Shown: positions 10,758-20,403, counted from the stretch's first letter. The stretch: 64,000 bases of DNA from a bacterium (GCA_905221325.1 CAJNCS010000002.1:62001-126000), one strand, 5' to 3'. The notes: generated from the letters alone by a model not told the origin. Made by a program: numbers and translations.

Positions 10758-10788
10758 AAAACTCAGACGAATCAGTCTGAGTTTTTTT
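10757..10788. terminator. Bidirectional terminator between mvaA and scrR
   Basis: Stem AAACTCAGAC / GTCTGAGTTT with six-base loop GAATCA, T tract on the plus strand and A tract on the left that serves the minus strand. It ends both the rightward mvaSA and the leftward scrBR transcripts. Confidence 0.9.
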
Positions 10789-10792
10789 GTGT

Positions 10793-11758
10793 TTAAATAC
10801 TTTTTCCAGGTAATAGGGTGACTGGTAAGAAGTAACCAGTTGTCGCAACTTCCTTGCCTTCAATCCTCTGCAAGAGAAGATCGACAGTGAGTTGGGCAAT
10901 CTCTTTCATAGGTTGCTTAATCGTTGTCAGGTGAGGATAGTAGTTCTCGATAAAGTAAGTTCCATCATAGCCGATGACCTTGAGCTCTTCAGGAACAGAA
11001 ATTCCCAGCTCTTGAGCGATTTTGATCACCAGGATAGCTGTCAAATCATCCGAAGCAAAAATCGCATCTGGTTTCTGATGGGTCAAGATATTCTTGATTT
11101 CCATTTCTTTTCGGACGGGAGAAAAGTCACTCGAAACATTGATAATAGGCGCTTTTGGGAGTACAGAGGCAAAGCCAGCGTGGCGCAGTCCAGTAGGTGA
11201 GTTGGAATTATCATTTCCTGTAATCATGATGATAGACTGGGCGCCTGTCTTAACCAGAGTTTGGGCTGCGAGGACCCCGCCACCGTAGTTGTCAGAGGAG
11301 ACAACAGGGATGTCTGGAGACAAGTTTCTGTCAAAGGAAATGATCGGTGCCGTCACACGATTGTAGTCTTCGATTCCCAAGTTGTGACTTCCAGAAATGA
11401 TACCATCGACCTGGTTGGCCTCCAGCATTTCAATGTACTCCCGTTCTTTTTCAGAGTCATGTTCGCTGTTGCAGATGATGGTCTTGTAGCCATTTTTGAA
11501 GAGTTGGTGTTCCAACTTGTCAATCAACTCCGCATAAAAGACATGACTGATGTTTGGAAAAATAAGTCCAATCAACTTGGCAGATTTTCCTTGGAGACTT
11601 CGAGCCAGATTATTGGGCTTATAGCCTAGCTCTCGCATGGCTTCATTGACCTTTTGAATGGTTTTCTCAGATAGATACCCTTTTTTGTTGATGACCCGAG
11701 AAACGGTAGTGGGGCTGACGCCTGCAAGTTTTGCGACATCAGTTAGTTTTGCGACCAT
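10793..11758 (-). CDS. scrR: Sucrose operon repressor, LacI family
   Basis: LacI-type repressor expected to bind operators in the scrB-scrA intergenic region and release them when sugar phosphate is present. Residues 1-50 are the helix-turn-helix and hinge (LTDVAKLAGVSPTTVSRVIN), followed by a periplasmic-binding-protein-like effector domain through residue 321. The identity as ScrR rests on its position overlapping scrB by 20 bases and facing scrA. The genes are probably one transcript scrB-scrR. Confidence 0.93.
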   Translation of the reverse strand: MVAKLTDVAKLAGVSPTTVSRVINKKGYLSEKTIQKVNEAMRELGYKPNNLARSLQGKSAKLIGLIFPNISHVFYAELIDKLEHQLFKNGYKTIICNSEHDSEKEREYIEMLEANQVDGIISGSHNLGIEDYNRVTAPIISFDRNLSPDIPVVSSDNYGGGVLAAQTLVKTGAQSIIMITGNDNSNSPTGLRHAGFASVLPKAPIINVSSDFSPVRKEMEIKNILTHQKPDAIFASDDLTAILVIKIAQELGISVPEELKVIGYDGTYFIENYYPHLTTIKQPMKEIAQLTVDLLLQRIEGKEVATTGYFLPVTLLPGKSI

Positions 11759-13193
11759 AATCTAATTCATAGTAAGTTCCAGTTGGGTTTCCAGACTTAA
11801 TCAGGATACCGTTTTGGTCCGCATGTGGGAAGACACGACCAGAAAATACTTTTTCTCCTTTGTTGATGAAAATTTCAAAGACTGACTTGTCGATGAAGAT
11901 AGTGGCAGTAGTAGCTTGCTTGTCGATTGGGCAAGAACGAGTCGTACCAAATTCTTGGGCGTACTGTTCACCAGCCTGACTACGATCCACTGTCACCTGT
12001 CCATTGACAAGGTCAAAGTTGATGGAAAGCCCCTTGCCTTCTTTATCAGCGAGCAAGACAATCTCGCTTTGGCTATTGGCCTCCAAGTTGAGCTCCAGTT
12101 CATAGGTGTTTTTGGTTTGAGTACGATTTGAGAAGACCTCTTCAGAAGAACGAAGTTCTTTGACGGCTGAGACAGGATATTGGTAGAGTTTGCCATCTTT
12201 GATAGTGAGTTCTTTGACCAATGAGAAGGTTCCTTGGTGGTCAAAACGGTCAGATGGGTAAGAAACATCTGGTAACCCAAGCCAACTTACTGCTAGTGCA
12301 CGTCCACCTGGAGCGTTGAAGGCTTGAGTTGCATAGGCTTCAAAACCATAGTCTAGATTTTGTAATGGAGATACATCTACCATTTTGGCATTTTCAGGAT
12401 CAAAGGAAGCCCCGATTTTGTACATGTTTGGATAAATATTGTCATAGTCTAGAACACTCTTATTCAATCCTTGTGGACAGTAGAGAAGGACAGGTTGCTC
12501 CCCTACAAAGACCAGATTTGGGCATTCCATCATGTAGGCAGTACGGTCGTTAGCAAAGTCAAGGTCGCCAACTGCTTGCCAGTTTGTATAATCATTGTCT
12601 ACGGCCTTGTAGAGACGGACGAAGCCTTTTTTCTCCAAGTCCTGTCCACCGACGATAGCATAATATTGACCTTTAAAGTTAAAAATTTGTGGGTCGCGGA
12701 AGTGGTCTGTAGAGTCAGAAGGCTGATCAATCAAGACTTTGTCAATCTTAGTAATCTTGCCATCTTTATCCATCAAAGCACCAATCTGGTAAGGGTGACG
12801 AATCCAATTTTCATCACGGACATTTCCAGTATAAAATAGGAACAACTGATCGCCAAACTGCATGGCAGAACCAGAGTAGGCACCGTGGCTATCCAATGGA
12901 GTATCTGGCAAAACTTTGACTCCAGTTTCTGTAAAGTGCACTAAATCATCACTTTCAAGCTGCACCCAAGACTTCAACCCATGGGCTGCACCAAAGGGGA
13001 AGTTCTGGTAAAAGAGAATCCATTTGCCATCAAAATAAGAAAAGCCATTTGGATCATTGAGAAGCCCCATTTTAGGATCAACATGGTAACGAGCATGCCA
13101 AGGAGATTGTGCCATCTTTTCCTTGATTTGCTTGATTTCATCATTAGACCAGTCTTCATAGCGTCTATAACGGCGCTCGGTTGTCCATTCCAT
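11739..13193 (-). CDS. scrB: Sucrose-6-phosphate hydrolase (GH32)
   Basis: Cleaves sucrose-6-phosphate, made by the ScrA transporter, into glucose-6-phosphate and fructose. 484 residues: an N-terminal five-bladed beta-propeller and a C-terminal beta-sandwich. The GH32 nucleophile motif is YHVDPKMGLLNDPNGF (Asp in NDPNG), FRDP marks the transition-state stabiliser and MMECPN carries the acid/base Glu. Translated leftward from an ATG preceded by GGAGG. The gene lies opposite scrA across a shared control region and overlaps scrR downstream. Confidence 0.96.
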   Translation of the reverse strand: MEWTTERRYRRYEDWSNDEIKQIKEKMAQSPWHARYHVDPKMGLLNDPNGFSYFDGKWILFYQNFPFGAAHGLKSWVQLESDDLVHFTETGVKVLPDTPLDSHGAYSGSAMQFGDQLFLFYTGNVRDENWIRHPYQIGALMDKDGKITKIDKVLIDQPSDSTDHFRDPQIFNFKGQYYAIVGGQDLEKKGFVRLYKAVDNDYTNWQAVGDLDFANDRTAYMMECPNLVFVGEQPVLLYCPQGLNKSVLDYDNIYPNMYKIGASFDPENAKMVDVSPLQNLDYGFEAYATQAFNAPGGRALAVSWLGLPDVSYPSDRFDHQGTFSLVKELTIKDGKLYQYPVSAVKELRSSEEVFSNRTQTKNTYELELNLEANSQSEIVLLADKEGKGLSINFDLVNGQVTVDRSQAGEQYAQEFGTTRSCPIDKQATTATIFIDKSVFEIFINKGEKVFSGRVFPHADQNGILIKSGNPTGTYYELDYGRKTN

Positions 13194-13219
13194 TTTATCT
13201 TTCCTCCATAAGTTCTATT

Positions 13220-13248
13220 CTATTATTAATAGTAAACGTTTTCGGCAA
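13220..13248 (-). promoter_or_regulatory. scrB promoter with overlapping operator
   Basis: On the minus strand TTGCCG (13243-13248) and TAATAG (13220-13225) are 17 bases apart. Between them lies GTAAACGTTTTC, a LacI/CcpA-type operator core, so repressor binding would block the promoter directly. Confidence 0.6.
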
Positions 13249-13466
13249 AAAAAGCAAGTCTTTTATGTTAAAAAAGAGAAAAATATGTCAAACGATTGCC
13301 AGAAACCAAGCGAAGGAAATCTGGCAAATTTTCACGAAAAAATGAAAGAAAATGTAAATAAAGCCCTTTATTCCTCAAGTATAAAGATATTTTTTTGAGA
13401 AAAAAGAAAAAATCCCTCAAAAACGAGCAAGAATAATCAGGAACAAAAGAAAGGAAATAAAAATAC

Positions 13467-13504
13467 TGCAAAACGCTTGACATATTTTAGAAACATGATA
13501 AAAT
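13467..13504 (+). promoter_or_regulatory. scrA promoter with operator over the -35
   Basis: TTGACA (13477-13482) and TAAAAT (13499-13504) are 16 bases apart, with an extended TG before the -10. The -35 sits in TGCAAAACGCTTGACA, which resembles both a LacI-family operator and a CcpA cre site, so ScrR repression and catabolite control could both act here. Confidence 0.65.
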
Positions 13505-13571
13505 AATAGTCGTAGGGCGAATAAAATCGCTTTCAAACACTTTACAAAATTTTTATAAGGAGATTATTGCT

Positions 13572-15509
13572 ATGGATTATAATAAAGTAGCTTCCGAGGT
13601 CATTGAGGCTGTTGGAAAAGATAATCTAGTAGCTGCAGCGCATTGTGCCACTCGTCTTCGTCTTGTATTAAAAGACGAATCAAAAGTGAATCAAGCAGCT
13701 TTAGATAATAATGCTGATGTGAAAGGTACATTTAGCACAAATGGACAATACCAAATTATTATTGGTCCTGGAGACGTTAACTTTGTATATGCAGAAATCA
13801 TCAAAAAAACAGGTTTGAAAGAAGTTTCCACAGATGATTTAAAAGAGATTGCGAATAAAGACAAAAAATTTAATCCATTGATGGATTTGATTAAGCTTTT
13901 GTCAGATATTTTTGTTCCAATCATTCCTGCATTGGTTGCAGGTGGTCTTTTGATGGCATTACGTAACTTCTTGACATCACCAGACTTATTTGGACCTCAA
14001 TCAATTGAAGATATGTACCCTGCTATCAAAGGGATTTCAGCGATGATTCAATTGATGTCGGCTGCTCCATTTATGTTCTTGCCTGTTTTGGTAGGTATTT
14101 CAGCGGCTAAACGCTTTGGGGCAAACCAATTCCTTGGTGCAGCTATTGGTATGATCATGACCACTCCAGATTTGGGTGGTAAAGAAGCTTTTTGGGATAT
14201 TTTAGGTTACCATGTTACACAAACAAACTATGCTTACCAAGTTATTCCAGTTCTTGTGGCTGTCTGGTTATTGGCGACTCTGGAAAAATTCTTCCACAAG
14301 AAATTGCCATCTGCAGTTGACTTTACTTTCACACCGCTCTTGTCTGTTATGATTACAGGATTCCTAACTTTTACAGTTATCGGTCCGGTGATGTTAGTAG
14401 TATCTGATGCGATTACTAATGCTATTGTATGGTTATATAATACTACAGGTGCATTCGGTATGGGGCTCTTTGGTGGAACCTACTCATTGATTGTTATGAC
14501 AGGGCTTCACCAATCATTCCCTGCTATTGAAACACAGTTGCTATCAGCCTACAATAATAACGGTACTGGATTTGGTGACTACATCTTTGTTGTTGCTTCA
14601 ATGGCAAACGTTGCGCAAGGTGCAGCGACTCTTGCTATTTACTTCTTGACTAAAAATGCTAAAACTAAAGGATTGTCAAGTTCTGCGGCTGTCTCTGCTT
14701 TCCTTGGTATTACTGAGCCTGCTCTCTTTGGGGTAAACTTGAAATACAAATTCCCATTCTTCTGTGCTCTTGCTGGTTCAGCAGTTGGTGCCTTTGTGGC
14801 AGGATTGACTCATGTCATTGCTGTTTCTTTGGGAGCGGCTGGATTTATCGGATTCCTATCTATTAAAGCCGGTTCAATCCCTATGTATATAGTTGCAGAA
14901 GTGATTTCATTTGCTGCAGCCTTTGCCTTGACTTATTTCTATGGTAAAACAAAAGCAGCAGTTGTCTTTGCTGATGAAGCCGCAACAGCAATTGCAGAAA
15001 CAGTTACTGAAACTACAATAGAAGCGCCAGTAGTGGAAGAGTCTGATACTCCTCAAAAAGAAACAATCCAAACTCCTATCGTTGGTGACGTAGTTGCTCT
15101 TGAGAATGTTAATGACCCAGTCTTTTCAAGTGGTGCTATGGGACAAGGAATCGCAGTGAAACCAAGCCAAGGCGTGGTTTACGCACCAGCTGATGCCGAA
15201 GTATCGATCGCATTTCCAACAGGTCACGCCTTTGGTTTGAAGACAGCTGATGGAGCTGAAATCTTGATCCACGTTGGTATCGACACTGTATCTATGAACG
15301 GCGAAGGTTTTGAAGCAAAAGTTGCTCAAGGCGACAAGGTCAAAGCAGGTGACGTTCTTGGAACCTTTGACTCAAACAAAATCGCTGCAGCTGGTCTTGA
15401 TGACACAACAATGGTTATCGTTACCAATACAGCTGACTATGCTTCTGTGACACCAGTCGCAAGCGGTTCAGTTGTCAAGGGTGATGCTATCATCGAAGTG
15501 AAAGCCTAG
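13572..15509 (+). CDS. scrA: Sucrose-specific PTS permease EIIBCA
   Basis: Imports sucrose and phosphorylates it to sucrose-6-phosphate. 645 residues with domains in B-C-A order. EIIB covers residues 1-85, with the phosphorylated cysteine in [14 protein letters not shown] (about 105-460) has ten or so membrane helices. A proline/threonine-rich linker leads to EIIA (about 505-645), with the active-site histidine in [11 protein letters not shown]. The start has AAGGAG at good spacing. It faces scrB across the shared operator region. Confidence 0.96.
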   Translation: MDYNKVASEVIEAVGKDNLVAAAHCATRLRLVLKDESKVNQAALDNNADVKGTFSTNGQYQIIIGPGDVNFVYAEIIKKTGLKEVSTDDLKEIANKDKKFNPLMDLIKLLSDIFVPIIPALVAGGLLMALRNFLTSPDLFGPQSIEDMYPAIKGISAMIQLMSAAPFMFLPVLVGISAAKRFGANQFLGAAIGMIMTTPDLGGKEAFWDILGYHVTQTNYAYQVIPVLVAVWLLATLEKFFHKKLPSAVDFTFTPLLSVMITGFLTFTVIGPVMLVVSDAITNAIVWLYNTTGAFGMGLFGGTYSLIVMTGLHQSFPAIETQLLSAYNNNGTGFGDYIFVVASMANVAQGAATLAIYFLTKNAKTKGLSSSAAVSAFLGITEPALFGVNLKYKFPFFCALAGSAVGAFVAGLTHVIAVSLGAAGFIGFLSIKAGSIPMYIVAEVISFAAAFALTYFYGKTKAAVVFADEAATAIAETVTETTIEAPVVEESDTPQKETIQTPIVGDVVALENVNDPVFSSGAMGQGIAVKPSQGVVYAPADAEVSIAFPTGHAFGLKTADGAEILIHVGIDTVSMNGEGFEAKVAQGDKVKAGDVLGTFDSNKIAAAGLDDTTMVIVTNTADYASVTPVASGSVVKGDAIIEVKA

Positions 15510-15511
15510 TC

Positions 15512-15530
15512 CTCTTCGAAAATCAAATCT
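15512..15530 (+). repeat. BOX-A-like remnant
   Basis: The segment CTCTTCGAAAATCAAATCT directly after the scrA stop matches, from memory, the start of the pneumococcal BOX element module A (CTCTTCGAAAATC...). No boxB or boxC module follows, so at most this is a fragment; a chance match is possible. Confidence 0.4.
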
Positions 15531-15536
15531 AAAAAC

Positions 15537-15568
15537 AAAACGAACAAATATTATGTTTGTTCGTTTTT
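15537..15568 (+). terminator. Terminator after scrA
   Basis: Twelve-base-pair stem AAAACGAACAAA / TTTGTTCGTTTT around a seven-base loop, ending in a T tract. It separates scrA from the independently promoted scrK. Confidence 0.9.
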
Positions 15569-15631
15569 ACTTGGATGGTAAGATTTACAGAGGAAAATCT
15601 AAAATATTGAGAAATCTAGCCCTTTAAAATG

Positions 15632-15640
15632 TGCTATAAT
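15632..15640 (+). promoter_or_regulatory. scrK promoter, extended -10
   Basis: TGCTATAAT (TATAAT at 15635-15640) lies 27 bases before the scrK start. A TTGAGA at 15607-15612 is too far away (22 bases) to be a normal -35, so activity would rely on the extended -10. The in-frame ATG at 15629 overlaps this element and cannot be the start. Confidence 0.65.
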
Positions 15641-15667
15641 AGAGAAAACAAAGATAAGAGGTTTATC

Positions 15668-16555
15668 ATGACAAAATTATATGGAAGCTTAGAAGCGGGC
15701 GGTACAAAGTTCGTCTGTGCTGTCGGAGATGAAAATTTTAATGTTGTAGAAAAGACACAGTTTCCTACAACAACTCCAATCGAGACCATCGATAAAACCA
15801 TCGAATTCTTTTCAAAATTCGATAATCTTGCAGGCCTTGCCATCGGTTCCTTCGGTCCTATCGATATCGATAAAAACTCAAAAACCTATGGCTTTATCAC
15901 AACGACTCCAAAACCTCACTGGGCAAATGTAGACTTGCTTGGTGCCCTCCGTCGCGCCCTCAACGTACCCATGTATTTCACAACAGACGTAAACAGCTCT
16001 GCCTATGGTGAAGTGGTTGCTCGTAACAATGCTGGCGGTCGTATCGAAAACTTGGTTTACTACACGATCGGTACAGGGATTGGTGCAGGTGTCATCCAGC
16101 GTGGTGAGTTTATCGGTGGTGTCGGTCACCCTGAGATGGGCCACTACTATGTGGCTAAACACCCAATGGATGTAGAAAAAGAATTTAACGGTGTTTGTCC
16201 TTTCCACAAGGGCTGTTTGGAAGGCTTTGCGGCTGGTCCAAGTCTCGAAGCTCGCACAGGTATTCGTGGTGAAAACATCGAACTGAACAGTTCTGTCTGG
16301 GACGTTCAAGCCTACTATATCGCTCAAGCTGCGGTCAATGCTACTGTAACTTTCCGTCCAGATGTGATCGTCTTTGGTGGTGGGGTTATGGCCCAACAAC
16401 ACATGCTGGATCGTGTGCGTGAGAAATTCACAGCTCTCCTCAACGGCTACCTACCAGTACCAGACGTGCGTGACTACATCGTGACACCTGCAGTTGCTGG
16501 AAATGGTTCTGCCACACTTGGAAACTTTGTCCTTGCTAAGAGTGTCGCAAAATAA
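15668..16555 (+). CDS. scrK: Fructokinase (ROK family)
   Basis: Phosphorylates fructose released by ScrB so that it enters glycolysis. 295 residues from ATG 15668, which has AAGAGG upstream; a longer reading from 15629 overlaps the promoter. ROK features: N-terminal phosphate loop GSLEAGGTKFVCAVG, the GIGTGIGAG-type segment (YTIGTGIGAGVI), and the zinc-binding motif beginning GHPEMGHYYV with cysteines in FNGVCPFHKGCLEG. It completes the sucrose pathway next to scrA but has its own promoter and terminators. Confidence 0.95.
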   Translation: MTKLYGSLEAGGTKFVCAVGDENFNVVEKTQFPTTTPIETIDKTIEFFSKFDNLAGLAIGSFGPIDIDKNSKTYGFITTTPKPHWANVDLLGALRRALNVPMYFTTDVNSSAYGEVVARNNAGGRIENLVYYTIGTGIGAGVIQRGEFIGGVGHPEMGHYYVAKHPMDVEKEFNGVCPFHKGCLEGFAAGPSLEARTGIRGENIELNSSVWDVQAYYIAQAAVNATVTFRPDVIVFGGGVMAQQHMLDRVREKFTALLNGYLPVPDVRDYIVTPAVAGNGSATLGNFVLAKSVAK

Positions 16556-16562
16556 AACAAAC

Positions 16563-16597
16563 AGAAAAATCCGCTTGGGAAACCAAACGGATTTTTC
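16563..16597. terminator. Bidirectional terminator between scrK and the TVP38-family gene
   Basis: AGAAAAATCCG pairs with CGGATTTTTCT, and an inner TTGG/CCAA closes a GGAAAC-type loop. It has A and T tracts on both sides and serves the two convergent genes. Confidence 0.9.
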
Positions 16598-16602
16598 TAT
16601 TC

Positions 16603-17220
16603 TCAAAACATCTGCCAGAAGAAATCAATAATATAGGTCAAACCATAAGTATAAACCACTAGGGTAAAGGGCTTGGTCAAAACGATGATAATCATATAGC
16701 GTTTGAAGGTCATCTTGGTGAGGGCAGCCAGCATACAGAGAAAGTCAGCTGGGCTAACAGGCCAGATCATCATAAAGATAAAGAAACGCTCGAAACGATT
16801 GCCCTTATCTAGCCAACCGATGTACTTGTCATAGGTGCGCTTGCTGACGACAGACTGGACAAAGGCAGCTCCGTAGAGACGGACGAGGTAAAAGATAATG
16901 GCACAGCCAATCACGATGCCGATATAGTTATAGATAGTTCCGATGATGTGGCCGTAAATAAAGACCCCAGCCACTGAGGTCAAAGCTCCCGGAATAATCG
17001 GAACAACAGTTTGTAGGATTTGTAAAAAGATAAAGAGTGGTGGCCCCCAAAGCCCAGCTTGCTGAATAAAGTCTGATAGGGTTTCCTTTGACTGTAAAAC
17101 ACCCGCCTGATAGGCCCAAATACAGAAAATCAAGGTGCCGACTCCCCCGACGATAGATGAGATATTGATGACTTGCTGTAGAAGGGGAGAAACAGCTTTC
17201 ATTTGCTTATCCTGTGACAT
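16603..17220 (-). CDS. TVP38/TMEM64 (DedA-superfamily) membrane protein
   Basis: A 205-residue integral membrane protein with a helix near residues 17-36 and a cluster of helices after 55. The family core is visible as QTVVPIIPGALTSVAGVFIYG and the later MIWPVSPADFLCMLAAL, matching the conserved re-entrant hairpins of the TVP38/DedA superfamily. Members are implicated in lipid scrambling or membrane homeostasis; the role of this one is unknown. It is transcribed alone, leftward, and converges on scrK. Confidence 0.85.
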   Translation of the reverse strand: MSQDKQMKAVSPLLQQVINISSIVGGVGTLIFCIWAYQAGVLQSKETLSDFIQQAGLWGPPLFIFLQILQTVVPIIPGALTSVAGVFIYGHIIGTIYNYIGIVIGCAIIFYLVRLYGAAFVQSVVSKRTYDKYIGWLDKGNRFERFFIFMMIWPVSPADFLCMLAALTKMTFKRYMIIIVLTKPFTLVVYTYGLTYIIDFFWQMF

Positions 17221-17353
17221 GTAAACTCCTCATAGATAGTATGATTCTACTATACCATATTTTGTGGAGAAAAACTATCTGGATTATCTGACTGGAGAAA
17301 TAAGTGTGGTAAAATGAGAATAAGAAAATGACGGAATAGAATGAGGGAGTATC

Positions 17354-19987
17354 ATGTTAGGTTTAAACTTTAAAGGAAGCTGGCGCCAATATCAAAAACA
17401 GGTATTGGATCGTTTTCAGGACTATCAAGCAGACGGTCATGTTCATCTAGTGGCTGCTCCAGGGTCTGGAAAGACAACCATTGGTATCGAGCTAATCGCT
17501 CGTTTTGCCAACCCAGCCCTCATCTTAGTTCCGACTGTCACCATTCGTGAACAATGGGTAGATAGGATTCAAACTGCATTTCTAGGGGAGGGTCAGAGGC
17601 TTTCAGACCTCGTTTCCCAAAACTTAAAGGAGATGAAGGCATTAACGATTGTGACCTATCAGGCTTTTCATAGCGCCATGAACCAATTGCAATCACAAGA
17701 AGATGGAGAAGCAGAGGATTTTGTGGGGTTTGATTTGCTTGCAAGCCTAAGAGCTCAGAAAGTTGCGACTCTTTGTTTGGACGAATGCCACCACCTGCGC
17801 AATGAATGGTGGAAAAGTCTGGAAGCCTTTCGCAAACAGTATGGACAGTTGCAAGTCATCTCCCTGACAGCGACACCACCTTATGACAGCGAGCCTGAAC
17901 TTTGGGAACGCTATATCCGTATGTGTGGGGAGATCGATCAAGAAATCACGGTACCTGAACTAGTAAAGGAAGACACTCTTTGCCCTCATCAGGATTTTGT
18001 CTATATGTGTTCACCAACAGCTGAAGAGGCGGAACGTCTCAAATGGTTTGAGGAGACTAAGTGGGACTATATTCATCACCTTATAGTCGATCCTGATTTT
18101 CAAACATTTGTAGCAGGGTCTAAGGTCCTCAAAGAGGATATTTCATCTGATATACTCTTAGAAGATCCCAAGTACTTATCCGCTATATTGATTTATATGT
18201 ATTCTCAGGGATTAACGATTTCTCCCTCTTTACAAAATTTACTGGGAACCCAGAAGCTTCCAGCATTGACCTTCTACTGGCTGGAGACGCTGTTGCAGAG
18301 CATACTCTATCAGACACCAGATTGGTATGAGGATCCAGATGGATACAGGAAAAAGTTAGAGGCTGACTTGAAGGCGCGTGGGTTGGTGGAAAAACGTCAG
18401 GTTTATCTGGTTAAGTCTAAGGCTTCTGACCAGCTTTTAACCCAATCTCTGGGGAAGTTGTCTGCCATTGCCGATATCTTCTGGGCAGAGTATGAGAGTC
18501 TAGGTCAGGAACTGAGACAGTTAGTACTAGCTGACTATATTCGCAAGGATTTTGCCACCTATCTGGGAGATAATCAGGCAACCATTTCTCAGTTGGGGGT
18601 TCTCCCTTATTTTGAAAGCATTCGTCGCAAAGCTCAGGAGCAAGAGATAGCTGTATCTTTGGCTGTCTTGTCAGGTAGTGTCGTTATTCTTCCCACCAAT
18701 GTGGCATCAGAGTTGAAGGAACTCTTGCCTCAGGTTCATCTTAGTTTCTCATCTATTGGTCACTTGGATCCAAAAGATTATGTGCAGGTTGGTTTTCCGA
18801 GCTCAGCTAAGGGAATCGTAGCGGCAGTGACGGAGCTTTTTCAACGAGGGCGGATCCAAGTCCTAGTCGGAACTAAATCTCTCCTCGGAGAGGGTTGGGA
18901 TGCTCCTTGTGTTAATTCCCTAATACTCGGAAGCTTTGTAGGGAGCTTTATGCTGAGTAACCAGATGCGCGGGCGTGCCATTCGTATCTGGCCGGGACAT
19001 CCAGAAAAGACCAGCAACATCTGGCATCTGGTAGCCGTTCAAGCGCAAGCACTTATCACTCTTCCTGGTGAGGAGCCTAGACCAGAGAGCAATCAGGATC
19101 TGCAGACCTTGTCGCGACGGATGGAGCATTTTCTTGGCTTAGCCTATAATCAGGAGAGTATTGAGACCGGTTTGGATCGTTTGGATTTTCCAAAGCCCCC
19201 TTTTAAGAAAAAGCAAATCAGCGAGTACAATGAGCGAGTTAAGAGTCTCTCCAAGGATCGAGCAGGCTTGAGACTAAAATGGCAAGATGCTCTTGTCGTA
19301 GCGGATCAGTTCGAGATAGTTACAGAAGTCGCGACTCAAAGACAGAAGGTCCCAGTCGTGCTCTTGCTTGATGCATTAAAATGGGTTCGCATGTCATTGC
19401 TCTTGTTGGCAGTGGATTTATTGGTTTTGTTGTTTAGAATGAGACTGACTGGAGTTTGGTGGCTTACGACAGCCTGTCTCCTCTTTTTGGCCTTCGCATC
19501 TTGGCGCTACCTCCGCTATAAGAGTCCCTATAAACGTTTGCAATCTCTGGGTGAGCAGATCCGAAAGGCTCTGCTAGATTCGGGGCATCTAACGGATGAT
19601 CAATCCCGTGTTCAGGTAGAGGAGGACAAAGAAAACTATATGGTTTTCGCCTATCTCAAGGGAGGAAACATGAGGGACAAGGAGCTGTTTGCGCAGACTG
19701 TGGGAGAATTCTTTGCACCAGTGGACAACCAGCGTTATCTCTTGAAGGCAGAGAAAGTCCGACAAGGTCAGTCACCTTACTATGTCGTGCCTAGTCTTTT
19801 TGACAAGCGCAAGGAAGAAGCGCAGAAATTTCTCGACTTACTGACGCCGACTATCGGACGTTATCACCTCGTCTACACACGAACAGAGGCTGGACGGAAA
19901 ATCCTTCTCGAAGCTCGTATCCAAGCTCTCTCTAACAAAAACGACCGTATCTTGACTAAGAAGAAGGTTAAAAGCCAGTTGGAGTAG
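17354..19987 (+). CDS. Large SF2 DEAD/DEAH-type helicase with two C-terminal membrane helices
   Basis: An 877-residue protein whose cellular role I do not know. Residues 1-210 form the first helicase lobe: Q-motif-like RQYQKQVLDRF, Walker A APGSGKTTI (about 36-44), DECHH (about 141) and SLTATPP. The second lobe shows GTKSLLGEGWDAPCVN and QMRGRAIR (motif VI, about 538). A hydrophobic block at about 676-719 (LLLLAVDLLVLLF and TACLLFLAFASW) looks like two transmembrane helices, after which 150 residues follow. A membrane-tethered SF2 helicase suggests work on incoming DNA or at the membrane. It starts the accessory region and stands alone as a transcript. Confidence 0.8.
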   Translation: MLGLNFKGSWRQYQKQVLDRFQDYQADGHVHLVAAPGSGKTTIGIELIARFANPALILVPTVTIREQWVDRIQTAFLGEGQRLSDLVSQNLKEMKALTIVTYQAFHSAMNQLQSQEDGEAEDFVGFDLLASLRAQKVATLCLDECHHLRNEWWKSLEAFRKQYGQLQVISLTATPPYDSEPELWERYIRMCGEIDQEITVPELVKEDTLCPHQDFVYMCSPTAEEAERLKWFEETKWDYIHHLIVDPDFQTFVAGSKVLKEDISSDILLEDPKYLSAILIYMYSQGLTISPSLQNLLGTQKLPALTFYWLETLLQSILYQTPDWYEDPDGYRKKLEADLKARGLVEKRQVYLVKSKASDQLLTQSLGKLSAIADIFWAEYESLGQELRQLVLADYIRKDFATYLGDNQATISQLGVLPYFESIRRKAQEQEIAVSLAVLSGSVVILPTNVASELKELLPQVHLSFSSIGHLDPKDYVQVGFPSSAKGIVAAVTELFQRGRIQVLVGTKSLLGEGWDAPCVNSLILGSFVGSFMLSNQMRGRAIRIWPGHPEKTSNIWHLVAVQAQALITLPGEEPRPESNQDLQTLSRRMEHFLGLAYNQESIETGLDRLDFPKPPFKKKQISEYNERVKSLSKDRAGLRLKWQDALVVADQFEIVTEVATQRQKVPVVLLLDALKWVRMSLLLLAVDLLVLLFRMRLTGVWWLTTACLLFLAFASWRYLRYKSPYKRLQSLGEQIRKALLDSGHLTDDQSRVQVEEDKENYMVFAYLKGGNMRDKELFAQTVGEFFAPVDNQRYLLKAEKVRQGQSPYYVVPSLFDKRKEEAQKFLDLLTPTIGRYHLVYTRTEAGRKILLEARIQALSNKNDRILTKKKVKSQLE

Positions 19988-20403
19988 GGGAGGTAGCTAT
20001 TCGAAGTTTCGAAGATATGAATTTACTAAAGTTTATATGCATTCTAAACTTAGAATGGTAAGAAATACATAAATTTATGAGCATTCTAAGCTTCGAATGG
20101 TCTAGCTGAGAAAGTTTTGAGGTCTTCGAACTTTCGAATAGTCGTCTTTCCTAAAGTTTAGATGTATTCTAAAGCTAGAAGAGTTAAAATCTAAAAATAG
20201 TAAAAGTCTCTATCTGACAGACGGATATGTTTCCAGTCAGATAGGGATTTTTTGTTTTTGAAATGCCTAGATTCTCCTGTAAAAGTAAGAAATAGACTGA
20301 AAAAGTGCTGTTGGGACGATAAAGTAGACAGTTGAGCGGATGAGTGTCATAAGTTCTTTGCTATTTGTTAGAATTGTCTTATCAACTTAAAGGAGAAAAT
20401 CTG
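19988..20403. repeat. Gene-free stretch with diverged 125-base-period repeat and palindromes
   Basis: No coding sequence is convincing here. Two related blocks start at TTCGAA pairs (20000-20013 and 20125-20138) and continue to CTAAAGTTTA (20026 and 20151) and a CATTCTAA-type palindrome (20040-20057 and about 20165-20182). All landmarks are offset by 125 bases, so this is a diverged tandem duplication. A third CATTC...GAATG palindrome lies at 20082-20099. A terminator-like hairpin ends the block at 20253, followed by upstream sequence of the small ORF at 20404. Confidence 0.7.
20207..20253 (+). terminator. Terminator hairpin after the helicase/repeat block
   Basis: CTATCTGAC pairs with GTCAGATAG across a 17-base loop and is followed by GGATTTTTTG. 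It would end the helicase transcript about 220 bases past the stop. Confidence 0.75.

Larger units (their letters stand above)
13194..13571. promoter_or_regulatory. scrB-scrA divergent control region
   Basis: This 378-base gap has no gene. It contains divergent promoters for scrB and scrA and at least three LacI-type half-palindromes sharing the core AAACGNTT (near 13231-13245, 13288-13301 and 13468-13482). A stretch at 13320-13440 is very A-rich on the plus strand and could be curved or an upstream promoter element. No RNA structure of note was seen. Confidence 0.75.

Noticed and set aside
15878..16402. 174-residue minus-strand ORF inside scrK
   Set aside because: Opposite-strand shadow of a strongly conserved gene; no family features.
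19998..20184. BOX, RUP or attachment site
   Set aside because: The sequence does not match the BOX modules as I remember them and there is no integrase gene nearby.
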